Shown piece by piece: positions 25,256 to 35,441 of a stretch of 64,000 nucleotides of DNA (the first letter of the stretch is position 1; every line of letters begins with the position of its first letter). The notes beneath the pieces were generated by a model. That model was not told the origin of the DNA and did not search any database. It saw nothing but the letters and a program-made list of their open reading frames with translations. The stretch spans positions 1-64,000 of the forward strand of contig CAMILZ010000002.1 of assembly GCA_946223075.1 (NCBI GenBank), written 5' to 3'. A program made the position numbers and the translations under genes. The DNA comes from an uncultured Dermabacteraceae bacterium (GTDB lineage: Bacteria; Actinomycetota; Actinomycetes; Actinomycetales; Dermabacteraceae).

Positions 25256-27396
25256 CCGAGATGCCGGGCTACGAGCACAACAAGGCGATGGACTACCACG
25301 CGCTCAACGCCATGTTGAACCTCTACGACGCGGACGGCAAGATCCAGTTCGACAAGGACCGCGAGGCGGCCCGCGAATACTTCCTCCAACACGTCAACCA
25401 GAACACGGTCTTCTTCCACACGTTGCAGGAGAAGCTCGACTACCTCGTCGAGAAGGAGTACTACGAGAAGCACGTTCTCGATCAGTACAGCTTCGACTTC
25501 ATCAAGTCGCTCTACAAGCGCGCGTACGCGAAGAAATTCCGCTTCCCCACCTTCCTCGGCGCGTTTAAGTACTACACGTCGTACACGCTCAAAACCTTCG
25601 ACGGCAAGCGTTATCTCGAGCGTTTCGAGGATCGCGTGTGCATGGTGGCCCTGACCCTCGCCGCGGGCGATCAGGCGCTCGCCGAGCGTATCGTCGATGA
25701 GGTCCTCGATGGGCGTTTCCAGCCCGCGACCCCGACCTTCCTCAACGCCGGCAAGGCGCAGCGCGGCGAGCTCGTGTCGTGCTTCCTCCTGCGCATCGAG
25801 GACAACATGGAGTCGATCGGCCGCTCGATCAACTCCGCGCTTCAGCTCTCCAAGCGCGGCGGCGGCGTGGCCCTCTTGCTTTCGAACCTCCGCGAGCACG
25901 GCGCGCCCATCAAGCAGATCGAGAACCAGTCCTCGGGTGTTATCCCCGTGATGAAGCTCCTCGAGGACTCCTTCAGCTATGCAAACCAGCTCGGTGCACG
26001 CCAGGGCGCCGGCGCCGTGTATCTCCACGCGCACCATCCCGACATCCTCCGCTTCCTCGACACGAAGCGCGAGAACGCCGATGAAAAGATCCGCATCAAG
26101 ACCCTCTCCCTCGGCGTTGTCATTCCCGACATCACATTCGAGCTCGCGAAGAACAACGAGCCCATGTACCTGTTCTCGCCCTACGACGTTGAGCGCGTGT
26201 ACGGCAAGCCGTTTGCCGACATCAACGTGAGCGAGAAGTACCGCGAAATGGTGGACGATCACCGCATCGCGAAGAAGAAGATCCGCGCGCGCGACTTCTT
26301 CCAGGTGCTCGCCGAGATCCAGTTCGAATCGGGCTACCCGTACATCATGTTCGAAGACACCGTGAACCGCGCGAACCCCATCGGCGGCGCGAAGGTCACC
26401 CACTCGAACCTGTGCTCCGAGATTCTGCAGATCTCGACCCCGTCGACCATGAACAGCGACCTCTCCTACGAGACGCTCGGCCGCGACATTTCGTGCAACC
26501 TCGGCTCGCTCAACATCGCGAAGGCCGTGGATTCGCCCGACTTCGAAAAGACGATCGAGACGGCGATCCGCGCCCTCACGGCGGTCTCGGATTCCTCCGA
26601 CATCTCCTCGGTGCCGACCATCGCAAACGGCAACAAGGCCTCCCACGCGATCGGCCTTGGCCAGATGAACCTTCACGGGTTCCTCGCGCGCGAGTCGATC
26701 CACTACGGAAGCGAGGAAGGCCTCGACTTCACGAACATGTACTTCTATGCGGTCGTGTACCAGTGCATTAAGGCCTCCACGAAGATCGCTCAGGAGCGCG
26801 GCGAAACATTCCTTGGCTTCGAGGATTCGAAGTACGCGAGCGGCGAGTACTTCGAGAAGTACATCAACGACGTGTGGGAGCCGAAGACCGCGCGCGTCCG
26901 CGAGATCTTCGAAAACTCGAGCATCCACCTGCCCACGCAGGAAGATTGGAAGGCCCTCGCAGCCGAGGTGAAAGAGCACGGCATGTACAACGCGTACCTG
27001 CAGGCTGTTCCGCCCACCGGCTCGATCTCGTACATCAACCACTCGACGAGCTCGATCCACCCGATCGTGTCCAAGATCGAGATTCGTAAGGAAGGCAAGA
27101 TCGGGCGCGTCTACTACCCGGCGCCGTACATGACGAATGACAACCTGGAGTACTACCAGGATGCCTACGAGATCGGCTACGAGAAGATCATCGACACGTA
27201 CGCCGAGGCGACCCAGCACGTCGACCAGGGCCTCTCGCTCACGTTGTTCTTCCCGGACACGGCGACGACCCGCGACGTGAACCGCGCGCAGATTTACGCG
27301 TGGCGTAAGGGCATCAAGACCCTCTACTACATCCGTTTGCGTCAGATAGCACTGCAGGGCACGGAGGTTGAGGGCTGCGTGAGCTGCATGCTCTAA
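25243..27396 (+). CDS. nrdE: Ribonucleoside-diphosphate reductase class Ib alpha subunit
   Basis: A 717-residue catalytic subunit that reduces NDPs to dNDPs. The [19 protein letters not shown] stretch holds the first redox Cys, SNLCSEI and [11 protein letters not shown] hold the active-site Cys and Asn/Glu region, and the C-terminal EGCVSCML holds the NrdH-interacting Cys pair. The whole sequence is very like mycobacterial NrdE. The start is TTG 25243 inside nrdI, with a GAAGGG upstream; ATG 25261 is the alternative and lacks a ribosome-binding site. nrdF is not next to it but 8.3 kb away. Confidence 0.96.
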   Translation: MAELTEMPGYEHNKAMDYHALNAMLNLYDADGKIQFDKDREAAREYFLQHVNQNTVFFHTLQEKLDYLVEKEYYEKHVLDQYSFDFIKSLYKRAYAKKFRFPTFLGAFKYYTSYTLKTFDGKRYLERFEDRVCMVALTLAAGDQALAERIVDEVLDGRFQPATPTFLNAGKAQRGELVSCFLLRIEDNMESIGRSINSALQLSKRGGGVALLLSNLREHGAPIKQIENQSSGVIPVMKLLEDSFSYANQLGARQGAGAVYLHAHHPDILRFLDTKRENADEKIRIKTLSLGVVIPDITFELAKNNEPMYLFSPYDVERVYGKPFADINVSEKYREMVDDHRIAKKKIRARDFFQVLAEIQFESGYPYIMFEDTVNRANPIGGAKVTHSNLCSEILQISTPSTMNSDLSYETLGRDISCNLGSLNIAKAVDSPDFEKTIETAIRALTAVSDSSDISSVPTIANGNKASHAIGLGQMNLHGFLARESIHYGSEEGLDFTNMYFYAVVYQCIKASTKIAQERGETFLGFEDSKYASGEYFEKYINDVWEPKTARVREIFENSSIHLPTQEDWKALAAEVKEHGMYNAYLQAVPPTGSISYINHSTSSIHPIVSKIEIRKEGKIGRVYYPAPYMTNDNLEYYQDAYEIGYEKIIDTYAEATQHVDQGLSLTLFFPDTATTRDVNRAQIYAWRKGIKTLYYIRLRQIALQGTEVEGCVSCML

Positions 27397-27445
27397 CCGA
27401 AGGGCTGGGTGCGGAGCTCTTCGCAGCCTGCCCCACTCAGTCCAA

Positions 27446-27504
27446 GGTGCAGAAAAACGACGTTGTGACCCCGTCGCGGGCTTGCCCGGTCGGTTTTCCA
27501 CGCC
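27446..27504. repeat. Convergent-end hairpin repeat, copy 2
   Basis: Arms GGTGCAGAAAAACGAC and, on the right, the near complement ending TTTTCCACGCCC. Same architecture as the copies at 17076, 27669, 27855 and 54529, downstream of nrdE. Confidence 0.55.
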
Positions 27505-27668
27505 CGAGCACGGCGTCCCGTTCACCACTGAGGTGGGTGGGGCGCTTTGCTATGTGCGAGCTGGGGCGCAGTTGGAGGCCGAGCTGCCGTCGGAATCCTA
27601 CTTGACCGGGCATTCCAGGTCCTGCCGGGCCAGTATTTGTCGAATCCGCGGGCTTGCCTTTCACGAAA

Positions 27669-27726
27669 GTGGTGAAAAACCGCGTCAGGGGGTCGATTTT
27701 CGACGCGAGGTGGCGATTTTTCACCA
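27669..27726. repeat. Convergent-end hairpin repeat, copy 3
   Basis: Arms GTGGTGAAAAACCGCG and GGTGGCGATTTTTCACCAG, with an inner palindrome GTCGATTTTCGAC. The arms are closely related to copy 1 at 17076 (shared GTGGTGAAAA and GGTGGCGNTTTTTCACCA). Confidence 0.6.
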
Positions 27727-27854
27727 GTTTGCGGCGGGGAAATAGGCAGAAGGGAATGGGGAAGGAAAGGGAAGGGCGGGGAAATCAGCGAGGCAGGGGA
27801 ACCAGGCGGGGGAGCGAGCGGACGGCGGGGGTGAACGAGGCGGGCATGGAGCGA

Positions 27855-27915
27855 GGGTGTAGAAAAGCGACCAGGGAAGCCGAAATATGGCCCGTAATGT
27901 CGTTTTTCTACACCC
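27855..27915. repeat. Convergent-end hairpin repeat, copy 4
   Basis: Arms GGGTGTAGAAAAGCGAC and GTCGTTTTTCTACACCC pair at 16 of 17 positions. Third of three such hairpins in the 590-bp nrdE-lacZ gap. Confidence 0.65.
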
Positions 27916-27945
27916 CCATTGGGGTGCGCCCTCAGGTGCACCGGC

Positions 27946-27967
27946 GGCCCCTGCCGCGGCAGGGGCC
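27946..27967. terminator. GC-only palindrome at the end of lacZ
   Basis: A perfect 22-nt palindrome, arms GGCCCCTGCCG, directly after the lacZ stop. No T-run follows, so it may end transcription weakly or protect the 3' end of the mRNA. Confidence 0.6.
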
Positions 27968-27983
27968 CTCAGCTAGTGGGCGG

Positions 27984-30900
27984 TTACACCTCGAAGGCGA
28001 GCGACCAGGAACCCGAGCGCGGGCGCAGCTGGTATTCGGGCCTCACGTCCGGGCCGCACGAGCGCGACCCGAGGCCGTGCTGCGCGAGATCGAAAATGAG
28101 GTGCATACGCTCCGGCTCGCCCAACTCATGCGGGTGGCGGGCCTTCGCGATCTGCTCGATCGAGTGCTCACGCACCTGGAAGCCCGGGCGTTCACTGTGG
28201 GGTCCGACGGCGTCTGCGCGCACCGTGAGGCCAAGGCCCGACAGCTGAAGCTCGCGCATCCCCGGGCGGTAGCCCGACTCCTGCGGAACCGCATACTCGA
28301 CATTCAGGTCCGAGACAGGCATAGAGAAGCGGCCAATGCGCGCCGCGCGGCACGAATCGACGTAGTTCTCGAGCGGCCCCGAACCGAACCACGAAGCCTC
28401 CTTCGCGCCGAACGGCGCCGTGAACTCGAGCCCCAGGCGGCCCCACACGTACTCCCAGTTCGCCGAAGGCGCGGCGTCGGCATACAACCGAAGAGCGCGC
28501 GAAGTACCGCCCTTTGCTTCACCAGCAGCGTCCTCGAGGCGCCACGTGAGGTCGAGGTCAACGTAGGCGCGGCCGGCCGGCGTGCTGTAACGGTGAAGGG
28601 CGCGCACCTCGTTCTCGTCGAGCCACACGCCAAGCACGCGGCGCTCGAGTTTATCGATGCCGATTTCGCGCCACAGCGCCGCGGTGGGCGGGGCCTGGGT
28701 TCCCGAACCGGTCGTTTCGGCCGGGTCGGCGAGGATGTAGGAGCCGAAGTCGCCGAGCGAGTCGTTCTCGGTGGGGGCGCGGAAAAGGCGGAGCTGCGGG
28801 CCAGCGAGCTCGAGACTTCCGAGCTTCACGAGATCGCCCGTGCGCGGATCGAACTGGGCCTCGCCGAGGGCGAAGGAACCGTCGGAATCCGGAATCTGGC
28901 CCATCTGCTCACCGTCGCCTGCCCTTGAGGGGAGCGGTGAGGGGAAGGAAGGCAGTACAGTGTGGCTCGGGTCCACCACAGGGACCTGCGTGAACGCCAC
29001 TTCGTGGCCGGCGTCGGCCCACTGGGTGCCTTCGCGCAGAACCGCGCGGACCGTGCGGAACTTTTCGCCCGAGAGCTCGCCTTCGTGACCCTCCGCGAAC
29101 GGGGGGAGCGTCATCTCGCCGTAGCGGCTCCAGCTGCGAGATGGAGCCTCCTCAACCGTGCATTCGCGGCGCAGCACCTCGCGGCCGTCGACCTCGTCGA
29201 TGACCTCGAAGAGGAAGTCGCTCAGCGAACCGGCGTGGCGGAGGTCCTGGACGTGCGCCGCGGTGAGGTTGACGTCGCCAAAGTCGCGATCGATCGCCTT
29301 CTCGGTGTCGTCGGCAACGGCGATCGTGAAGTCAATCTTGATCGGGCTCACGATCGCGCCGAACTCGACGAGCCCCGGAGTCGCCTCACCCGAGGAAAGC
29401 ACGAGGCCATCGCACACGAACGACGAATCGTGCACCTGTTCGCCGAAGTCGCCGCCGTAACCGTAGAACTCGGTGCCATCCTCGGTGCGGGCGGCGATGC
29501 CGTGATCGCGCCACTCCCACACAAAGCCGCCGTGCCACTGCGGGTAGGTGTCGAAGATTTCTTCGTATTCCGTGCTACCGCCCGGGCCGTTGCCCATCGC
29601 GTGCACGTACTCGCACAGGATCATGGGGCGGTTCGCGAGTTCGGCATTGCGGCCCGGCATCGTGCCGGCAAATTTGCCGCGCCCAAGGGCCATCTCTTGC
29701 ATCGCTTCGATCGGCGGATACATGCGCGAGACGAGATCGGTGTACTGCCCGTCGTAGTCCTGTTCGTAGTGCACGGGGCGCTCCGGGTCGCGGCGGCGCA
29801 GCCAGTTCGCCATCTGCGCCATGTTCGCGCCCGTGTGACCCTCGTTGCCGAGCGACCACGAGATGATCGACGGGTGGTTCTTGTCGCGCTCGAAGAAACG
29901 CTCGACGCGGTCAAGAAGCGCGTCGCGCCAGCGCGGATCGTTCGCGGGAACGTCGCGCCAGTTTTCGCCAAGAAAGCCGTGCGCTTCGTAATCGCACTCA
30001 TCCATGACCCAAAAGCCCAGTTCATCGGCAAGGTCGAAGAGTTCGGGGTGCGGCGGGTAGTGGGAGGTGCGGATCGCGTTCACGTTGTGGCGCTTCATGA
30101 GCAGCAGCCCCTCGCGCGCCTTCTCGCGGTCCCACACGCGGCCAAGCTTCGGATCATACTCGTGGCGATTCACGCCGCGAATGCGCAGCTTCTTGCCGTT
30201 GACGCGCCACTCGTGCCCAACGATCTCGACGCGCCTGAAGCCCGTGCGGATCGTGAGCGTCTCGGCAGCGTTCGAGATGGTCGCGGTGTACAGGCGGGGT
30301 ACGTCGGCACTCCACGGCTCCACTTCGGGAACGGGGATGGGTCCGACGGCTGCCGGGCTCTCGAACGTTTCGGAGATTCCAAGCTCGTCGATCGCGACCG
30401 TGACGGGGAAGGCGGCTTCTTCCGCGCGGATCTCCGGAATGAGCGTGCCGGGGCCGGGAGCGGCAGGGCCATTCTTCGGGTCGAAATCGGCGCGCAGCCA
30501 CGCGTCCTCGATTCCTGCGGCGGGGCGGAAGAGGAGCTCCACGTCGCGGTAGATGCCGGGCAGCCACCACTGGTCCTGATCCTCGAGGTAGGTGTTCGAG
30601 GACCACTGGTGCACGCGCACGTGCAGCACGTTCTCGCCTTCGACGACGAGGTCCGTGACGTCGAGTTCCTGCGTGAGGCGCGAGCCGCGCACGACGCCCG
30701 CCTGCTCGCCATTGAGGCTCACGATCGCGAGGGACTCGATACCGAGGGTACGCAGGTACACGCGCGTGCCCTTTTCGAGCTCCGCGACCTTCTCGGCGCT
30801 CAGCGTGAAGCGGGTGCGGTAGTCGCCCGTGGGGTTGTCGTCGGGAACATTCGGGGCATCGACGGGGAAGGGGAACTGCACGTTCTGATACGCGGGAGCG

Positions 30901-31157
30901 CCGTACTTCCCAAAGTCGCCGTATTCGCCGCCGCCGGTGAGAACCCAGTGCGAGGGAACGGTGATGTCATCCCAGCTCGAGTCGTCGAAGTCCACCGTCG
31001 GAGCTAATTCTCCCGCGCCCTCGGCGCTGCGTGAGTAGGAGAACTTCCACGTGCCCGCGAGGCTCATCGCTTCCGCGTTTGTGGTGAGGTGGCTGCGTGG
31101 CGAGATCCGCGCGCCCGAGCCGGGGGCGTAGGAGGTGATCTCGGAAAGGGTGCTCAT
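27984..31157 (-). CDS. lacZ: Beta-galactosidase (GH2)
   Basis: A 1057-residue LacZ-type GH2 enzyme that hydrolyses beta-galactosides in the cytosol. The acid/base Glu is in WSLGNEGHTG and the nucleophile Glu is in ILCEYVHAMGNGPG. IRTSHYPPHPELFDLADELG and MDECDYEAHGF are canonical. No signal peptide. Length matches the long LacZ class with the Bgal_small C-terminal domain. A low-complexity PSFPSPLPSRAGDG segment sits at the linker to that domain, and a 12-mer repeat copy at 30342-30353 encodes A-A-V-G. Last gene of the lacI operon; AAGGAG before the ATG. Confidence 0.96.
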   Translation of the reverse strand: MSTLSEITSYAPGSGARISPRSHLTTNAEAMSLAGTWKFSYSRSAEGAGELAPTVDFDDSSWDDITVPSHWVLTGGGEYGDFGKYGAPAYQNVQFPFPVDAPNVPDDNPTGDYRTRFTLSAEKVAELEKGTRVYLRTLGIESLAIVSLNGEQAGVVRGSRLTQELDVTDLVVEGENVLHVRVHQWSSNTYLEDQDQWWLPGIYRDVELLFRPAAGIEDAWLRADFDPKNGPAAPGPGTLIPEIRAEEAAFPVTVAIDELGISETFESPAAVGPIPVPEVEPWSADVPRLYTATISNAAETLTIRTGFRRVEIVGHEWRVNGKKLRIRGVNRHEYDPKLGRVWDREKAREGLLLMKRHNVNAIRTSHYPPHPELFDLADELGFWVMDECDYEAHGFLGENWRDVPANDPRWRDALLDRVERFFERDKNHPSIISWSLGNEGHTGANMAQMANWLRRRDPERPVHYEQDYDGQYTDLVSRMYPPIEAMQEMALGRGKFAGTMPGRNAELANRPMILCEYVHAMGNGPGGSTEYEEIFDTYPQWHGGFVWEWRDHGIAARTEDGTEFYGYGGDFGEQVHDSSFVCDGLVLSSGEATPGLVEFGAIVSPIKIDFTIAVADDTEKAIDRDFGDVNLTAAHVQDLRHAGSLSDFLFEVIDEVDGREVLRRECTVEEAPSRSWSRYGEMTLPPFAEGHEGELSGEKFRTVRAVLREGTQWADAGHEVAFTQVPVVDPSHTVLPSFPSPLPSRAGDGEQMGQIPDSDGSFALGEAQFDPRTGDLVKLGSLELAGPQLRLFRAPTENDSLGDFGSYILADPAETTGSGTQAPPTAALWREIGIDKLERRVLGVWLDENEVRALHRYSTPAGRAYVDLDLTWRLEDAAGEAKGGTSRALRLYADAAPSANWEYVWGRLGLEFTAPFGAKEASWFGSGPLENYVDSCRAARIGRFSMPVSDLNVEYAVPQESGYRPGMRELQLSGLGLTVRADAVGPHSERPGFQVREHSIEQIAKARHPHELGEPERMHLIFDLAQHGLGSRSCGPDVRPEYQLRPRSGSWSLAFEV

Positions 31158-31189
31158 GGAAAACTCCTTTGTTGTGGCGGTTGAGGATG

Positions 31190-32059
31190 TTAGCCCTTGG
31201 TCGAGCCCATCGTGAGACCCGAAACGAACTGGCGTTGCAGCACGAAGAACAGGATCAAGATGGGCAGGGCCGCGATGATCGAGCCCGCTGAGAGCAGGTT
31301 GTAATCGGTGAAGAACGAGCCCTTGAGGTTATTCAGGGAGCTCGTCACGGGGAACTTATCGCCCTTTTGCAACAACACCGTAGCCCAGAAGAATTCGTTG
31401 TATATCCAGGCAGTCTGCAGTGTTGCGAGGGCGGCGAGCGGGGTGCGGCATAGCGGGATCGTCAGGGTCCAAAACTGCGACCACACCGAGGCGCCGTCCA
31501 CGTCGGCCGCTTCGTAAATTTCCGCCGGGATGGCCTTCATGTAGTTCGCGAGCACGAACGTGCAAAAGCCGGTTTGGAAGGCCGTGTTCACGATGATGAC
31601 GCCGAGGTGCGTATCGAGAAGCGAGCCCGAGGCGGAGAGAAACTCGGGGATCGGAATCCACATGAACATACGGTAGGCCGGCACGAGAAGCGACTGCGGG
31701 GGCAGCAGGTTCGCGGCCACGAAGAACGCGAGCATCGCGAGGTTGAACTTGAACGAGAAGCGCGCGAGAACGAACGCCATGCACGAACTCAGCGCGAGTG
31801 TGAACACGACCGCGAAGAACGTGATGATGAGCGAGTTGAGGAACGACTGGGTGAAACCGCCTTGCTCCCACGCGTTCACGAAGTTGTCGAGCGTGAAACC
31901 GCCGAAGCTGAAGTAACCGTGCTGGCTCGTGTAGCCGTAGTCGCGGAATGAGTTGAACAGCGCCCACAGGAGCGGGAACAGCCACGCGAGCGCGACGATG
32001 AACAGGAAGACGTTGAGGAACGCCCTCGAGACGGTGAGGTTCTTTTTCTTCGGGGTCAT
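31190..32059 (-). CDS. ABC sugar transporter permease (second, MalG-like)
   Basis: A 289-residue inner-membrane permease with six helices. The EAA loop is EAADVDGASVWSQFWTLTIP (residues ~190-210). MalG-type C-terminus (FVSGLTMGSTKG). It starts one base after the stop of the first permease and probably transports a beta-galactoside to feed LacZ. Confidence 0.94.
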   Translation of the reverse strand: MTPKKKNLTVSRAFLNVFLFIVALAWLFPLLWALFNSFRDYGYTSQHGYFSFGGFTLDNFVNAWEQGGFTQSFLNSLIITFFAVVFTLALSSCMAFVLARFSFKFNLAMLAFFVAANLLPPQSLLVPAYRMFMWIPIPEFLSASGSLLDTHLGVIIVNTAFQTGFCTFVLANYMKAIPAEIYEAADVDGASVWSQFWTLTIPLCRTPLAALATLQTAWIYNEFFWATVLLQKGDKFPVTSSLNNLKGSFFTDYNLLSAGSIIAALPILILFFVLQRQFVSGLTMGSTKG

Positions 32060-32060
32060 G

Positions 32061-32951
32061 TCAGTTCTCTCCCTTGAGCATGATGCGCAGCTGAATCACG
32101 ATGAAGATCGAGCTCATGATGAGCATGATCGTCGCGAGGGCACTACCGAAGCCGATGCGGCTTGCCTCGCCCACGACGTTCGACGTCACGAGGGTCGAAA
32201 TGAGCTCGAGCCCGTTGCGGCCCTTGTTGATGATCCACACGATGTCGAATGCACGAAGACCTTCGATGAACGTGATGACGAGCAGAAGGATGTTCACGGG
32301 GCGCAGCACCGGGAAGATGATCTGGAAGAACGTGCGAGCAGGGCTCGCCCCATCGAGGGCGGCCGCTTCCTTCAGGGCCGGATCCACACCTTTGAGGCCC
32401 GCTAAGTAGAGCAGCATGATGTAGCCAACGTGACGCCAACCGTTCGCAATGATCGCGGCATACAGGTTGATGTTCGGGTCGCCGTACCAGTCGATCTGCG
32501 TGCCCAGGATGGCGTTAATGAAACCCTGGTCGCGGCTGTACATGAGCTGCCAAATGAAGCCGATGAGCGCGGCCGAAAGGACGACCGGTAGATAAAGGGA
32601 AGTCTGGTAGAACTTCGTGAGCTTCAGTTCTTTATCGAGCAGCACCGCGAGGAACATTCCGAGCGGAGTAAAGATGAAGAACAGCACGAGGAGCCACACG
32701 ACGTTGTGCCACAGTGCCGGCCAGAAAGGCGGGTAAATCGTGAACATGTCGATGTAGTTCTGGATGCCAACGAAATGAATGTCGCTGAGGCCGCCGATGC
32801 CGTCCCAGTTGCTGAAGGACAGGATCACGGTGCACAGGGCGGGAATCCACACGAAAACGCCGACGATCACGAGCGGGATGACGCTCATCGCGATCACGGT
32901 GAATTTATCTTTACCGTGCAATTTGGCTAGCGGTCCGATCTTTTTGGACAC
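32061..32951 (-). CDS. ABC sugar transporter permease (first, MalF-like)
   Basis: A 296-residue permease. Helices flank the EAA loop KEAAALDGASPARTFFQIIF near residue 205. It partners the second permease and the binding protein. No ATPase gene is in the operon, so a shared MsiK-type ATPase encoded elsewhere is expected; this is inference from actinobacterial sugar importers. Confidence 0.94.
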   Translation of the reverse strand: MSKKIGPLAKLHGKDKFTVIAMSVIPLVIVGVFVWIPALCTVILSFSNWDGIGGLSDIHFVGIQNYIDMFTIYPPFWPALWHNVVWLLVLFFIFTPLGMFLAVLLDKELKLTKFYQTSLYLPVVLSAALIGFIWQLMYSRDQGFINAILGTQIDWYGDPNINLYAAIIANGWRHVGYIMLLYLAGLKGVDPALKEAAALDGASPARTFFQIIFPVLRPVNILLLVITFIEGLRAFDIVWIINKGRNGLELISTLVTSNVVGEASRIGFGSALATIMLIMSSIFIVIQLRIMLKGEN

Positions 32952-32985
32952 GACTCGCTCCTTGAATAGAGGTCGAAAATAGGGG

Positions 32986-34290
32986 TCAGGACTCGGCAGG
33001 GAAGATGGATTTCTTCTGCTTCTCGATGTCGCGAAGGATCGAGTCGATCGAGTCAGGGTTCTTCAGGAAGTTCTGCAGCGACGGACTGATGACAGTCGAG
33101 GCGAAATCGGGCCGCGTATCGCGGTCGAGGAACTGCGAAATCGCGCTCGCGTTGGTGATGAGCTCGACGGCTTTCTTTTGGAGCTTCGAGTAGTTGCTCT
33201 GGTCCTGGTCCGTGCGCGGCGAGATCACCGATGGGTCGGCGTCGAGCTTGTACTGGATGGCGTCGGCCGTCGCGAGGTAGGTGAGGAGTTCCTTCGCCTT
33301 CTTTTCGTTGTGGGGTTTGGCCGCCATCATCCAGCCGTCGATGGGAGCTTCGACGACGTCCGCACCGATCGAAGGATCGAACTCGGGGAACGTGAAGAAG
33401 TCGAGGTCGTCCGGGTCGTCGCTCTCTGTCCACTGCTGGTCGATGAACATGCCCATCGTGTACATCGCGGTTTCTTCCTTGAGCATCGATTGCGCAGCTT
33501 CCTGCCACGTGCGCCCGAGCGGATCAGCCTGCTGGTAGGGGAGGAGCTCGCGCCACGCCGCGAAGATGTTCTTGACCTCGTCACTTTCCCACGATTCCTT
33601 GCCTGCCATGAGCGAGACGTGGAAGTCGTAGCCGTTGACGCGCAGGTCGAGCATGTCGAATGTGCCCATCGCTTCCCAGCCGTCCTTATCGCTGAATGCG
33701 ATGGGGGTGAGCCCCGCGGCCTTGATGTCCTCGTTGAGGGCGAGCCACTCATCGAACGTGGCGGGCTCGCTCCAGCCGTGCTTCTCGAACACGCTCGGCT
33801 TATAGAACACGGCCCACGGGTAGTAGTTCCACGGGATGAACACGAGCCGGCCGTCGTCGGCGGAGGAGGCGACCTTCATCGACTCGGGCATGCCGTCGAT
33901 GTTCTCCCACACGTCGCTCAGATCGCTCACGAGGCCGCGCTCGGCGAAAAAGCGAGCGCGGTAGCCTGCGAACCACGTAAACACGTCGTCGGGATTGCCC
34001 TGGAGATAGTTGTTGATGCTCTCCTTAAAGGTCTCGTGGTCGACCGTGTTGATCTCGACCTTGCCGCCCTTCCACGACTCGAGCATGTCCAGCACGGCCT
34101 TTTTCGGGATTGCGTCGCTCTGGTGGGATCCGACGGTGACCGTGTTCGGGTCGTTGTTGGCGCCGCAGCCTGCGAGCAGGGCGAGCGCACTCACGCCGGC
34201 TCCCGCGCCAAGGACGGCGCGACGGCTCGCGGTGGCCTCGCCGATCGCGCGGACCGATGCGGGGATCTCGTGGATCCAACTGTCGTTCAT
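32986..34290 (-). CDS. Sugar-binding lipoprotein of the ABC importer
   Basis: A 434-residue extracellular solute-binding protein, family 1. The signal is Tat-like (SRRAVLGAGAGVSALALLAG followed by the lipidated Cys). FAGYRARFFAERG and AKPHNEKKAKELLTYLA are typical of family 1 binding proteins. Start ATG ending 34290 has AAGGAG upstream; an in-frame extension to 34584 runs into lacI and has no support. Delivers the sugar to the two permeases. Confidence 0.94.
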   Translation of the reverse strand: MNDSWIHEIPASVRAIGEATASRRAVLGAGAGVSALALLAGCGANNDPNTVTVGSHQSDAIPKKAVLDMLESWKGGKVEINTVDHETFKESINNYLQGNPDDVFTWFAGYRARFFAERGLVSDLSDVWENIDGMPESMKVASSADDGRLVFIPWNYYPWAVFYKPSVFEKHGWSEPATFDEWLALNEDIKAAGLTPIAFSDKDGWEAMGTFDMLDLRVNGYDFHVSLMAGKESWESDEVKNIFAAWRELLPYQQADPLGRTWQEAAQSMLKEETAMYTMGMFIDQQWTESDDPDDLDFFTFPEFDPSIGADVVEAPIDGWMMAAKPHNEKKAKELLTYLATADAIQYKLDADPSVISPRTDQDQSNYSKLQKKAVELITNASAISQFLDRDTRPDFASTVISPSLQNFLKNPDSIDSILRDIEKQKKSIFPAES

Positions 34291-34325
34291 GAAGTTCTCC
34301 TTTGAATCTTTCGTTCGTGGAAGTT

Positions 34326-35303
34326 TTAGGTCGTTTCGCGCACCACGAGAGTCGTAGGAAGCGTGAGCGAATGGATGGCGCGGCGCTCGCCGAGGCCGTT
34401 GAGAAGGCGGGCGCCGCTCGCGCCGACCTCGAAAATCGGCTGTGCGATGGTCGTGAGCGCCGGGGTCGTTTCGACGGCGAAGGCATGGTCGTCGAAGCCC
34501 ACGACCTTGACGTCGCCAGGGATGTTTCGGCCGGCTTCGCGGAGCACGGCGAGAACGCCGAGGGCCTGGCGATCCGAGCCGCACAGGATCCCGTCGAGGC
34601 CGGGGTGCTTTGCGAGGAGTTCGCGGGTGACCGCGACCCCGCCGCCCGTCGAATAGGGCGCGTGGATGATCTCGAGCGGGGCGGTTGCGAGCGCCGAGAG
34701 CTGGCCCTCGACGCGGTCGTGGGCACCCTGAGCCGTTTCCGGGCCCGCAATGATCGCGATGCGACGGGCGCCGCGCTCAACCAGGTGGCGCGCACCGAGC
34801 TCGCCGCCCTGGCGGTCATCGATCGTCACGGTCCACGTGTTCTCTCGACCCTCAACGAGGGGGCCGAGCACGATTGTGGGGATCGTGGTGCTCATGGCCT
34901 CGAGCAGCGGATCGTCGATGTGGGGCGAGAGCACGAGCGCGCCGTCGACCCGATTCGGGGCGAGCTGGCGCAGCGTTCGCTCTCGCTCCTCATCGGTTGT
35001 GGCAAAAAGTAGATTGAGCGCGATGTCGCTGCCCACGAGTGCGGAGTTGATGCCCTGGAGCATTCGCCCAAAGGTCGGGTCGTCGAACAGTTCGCCGTAG
35101 GGTTCGGTGAGGATTGCCGCGTACACGTTGCTTTTGCCCGAGGCGAGGGAGCGCGCGTGCGCGTTCGCGCGATACCCGGTTTCAGCGATGGCCTTTTCCA
35201 CTTTGGCGCGCGCTTCGGGGGAGGAGATCTGACCGTTGAGCACGCGCGAGACGGTGCTGCGGGACACGCCTGCGGCACGGGCGACGTCGTTAATCGTGGC
35301 CAC
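34326..35303 (-). CDS. LacI-family repressor of the beta-galactoside operon
   Basis: A 325-residue LacI/GalR regulator. The helix-turn-helix TINDVARAAGVSRSTVSRVL is at residues 3-22, followed by the hinge region and a periplasmic-binding-fold sensor domain. The start is GTG ending at 35303, preceded by GAGGAGG. First gene of the operon it probably controls, and its promoter contains a perfect LacI-type palindrome (35395-35408). Confidence 0.94.
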   Translation of the reverse strand: MATINDVARAAGVSRSTVSRVLNGQISSPEARAKVEKAIAETGYRANAHARSLASGKSNVYAAILTEPYGELFDDPTFGRMLQGINSALVGSDIALNLLFATTDEERERTLRQLAPNRVDGALVLSPHIDDPLLEAMSTTIPTIVLGPLVEGRENTWTVTIDDRQGGELGARHLVERGARRIAIIAGPETAQGAHDRVEGQLSALATAPLEIIHAPYSTGGGVAVTRELLAKHPGLDGILCGSDRQALGVLAVLREAGRNIPGDVKVVGFDDHAFAVETTPALTTIAQPIFEVGASGARLLNGLGERRAIHSLTLPTTLVVRETT

Positions 35304-35394
35304 GCGTGTCCTCCTCTTCGCTGAGTTGCGCGCCCCTGGTGTACCGATGTTTTCGCGTGTCCCGCGGTCAATCGACCACGTGACGCACACCCGG

Positions 35395-35441
35395 TGGGAG
35401 CGCTCCCATTACTGTAGCGTGCGCCACTATATCCTTGTCAA
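35395..35441 (-). promoter_or_regulatory. Promoter and operator of the lacI-lacZ operon
   Basis: Reading the minus strand: -35 TTGACA (35436-35441), 19-base spacer, -10 TACAGT (35411-35416), then three bases further the perfect palindrome TGGGAGCGCTCCCA (35395-35408). The central CG and symmetric arms are typical of LacI-family operators, placed to block transcription start. Confidence 0.78.

Noticed and set aside
34291..34584. N-terminal extension of the first sugar-binding protein
   Set aside because: The extra residues overlap lacI coding and precede a good signal peptide with its own ribosome-binding site.
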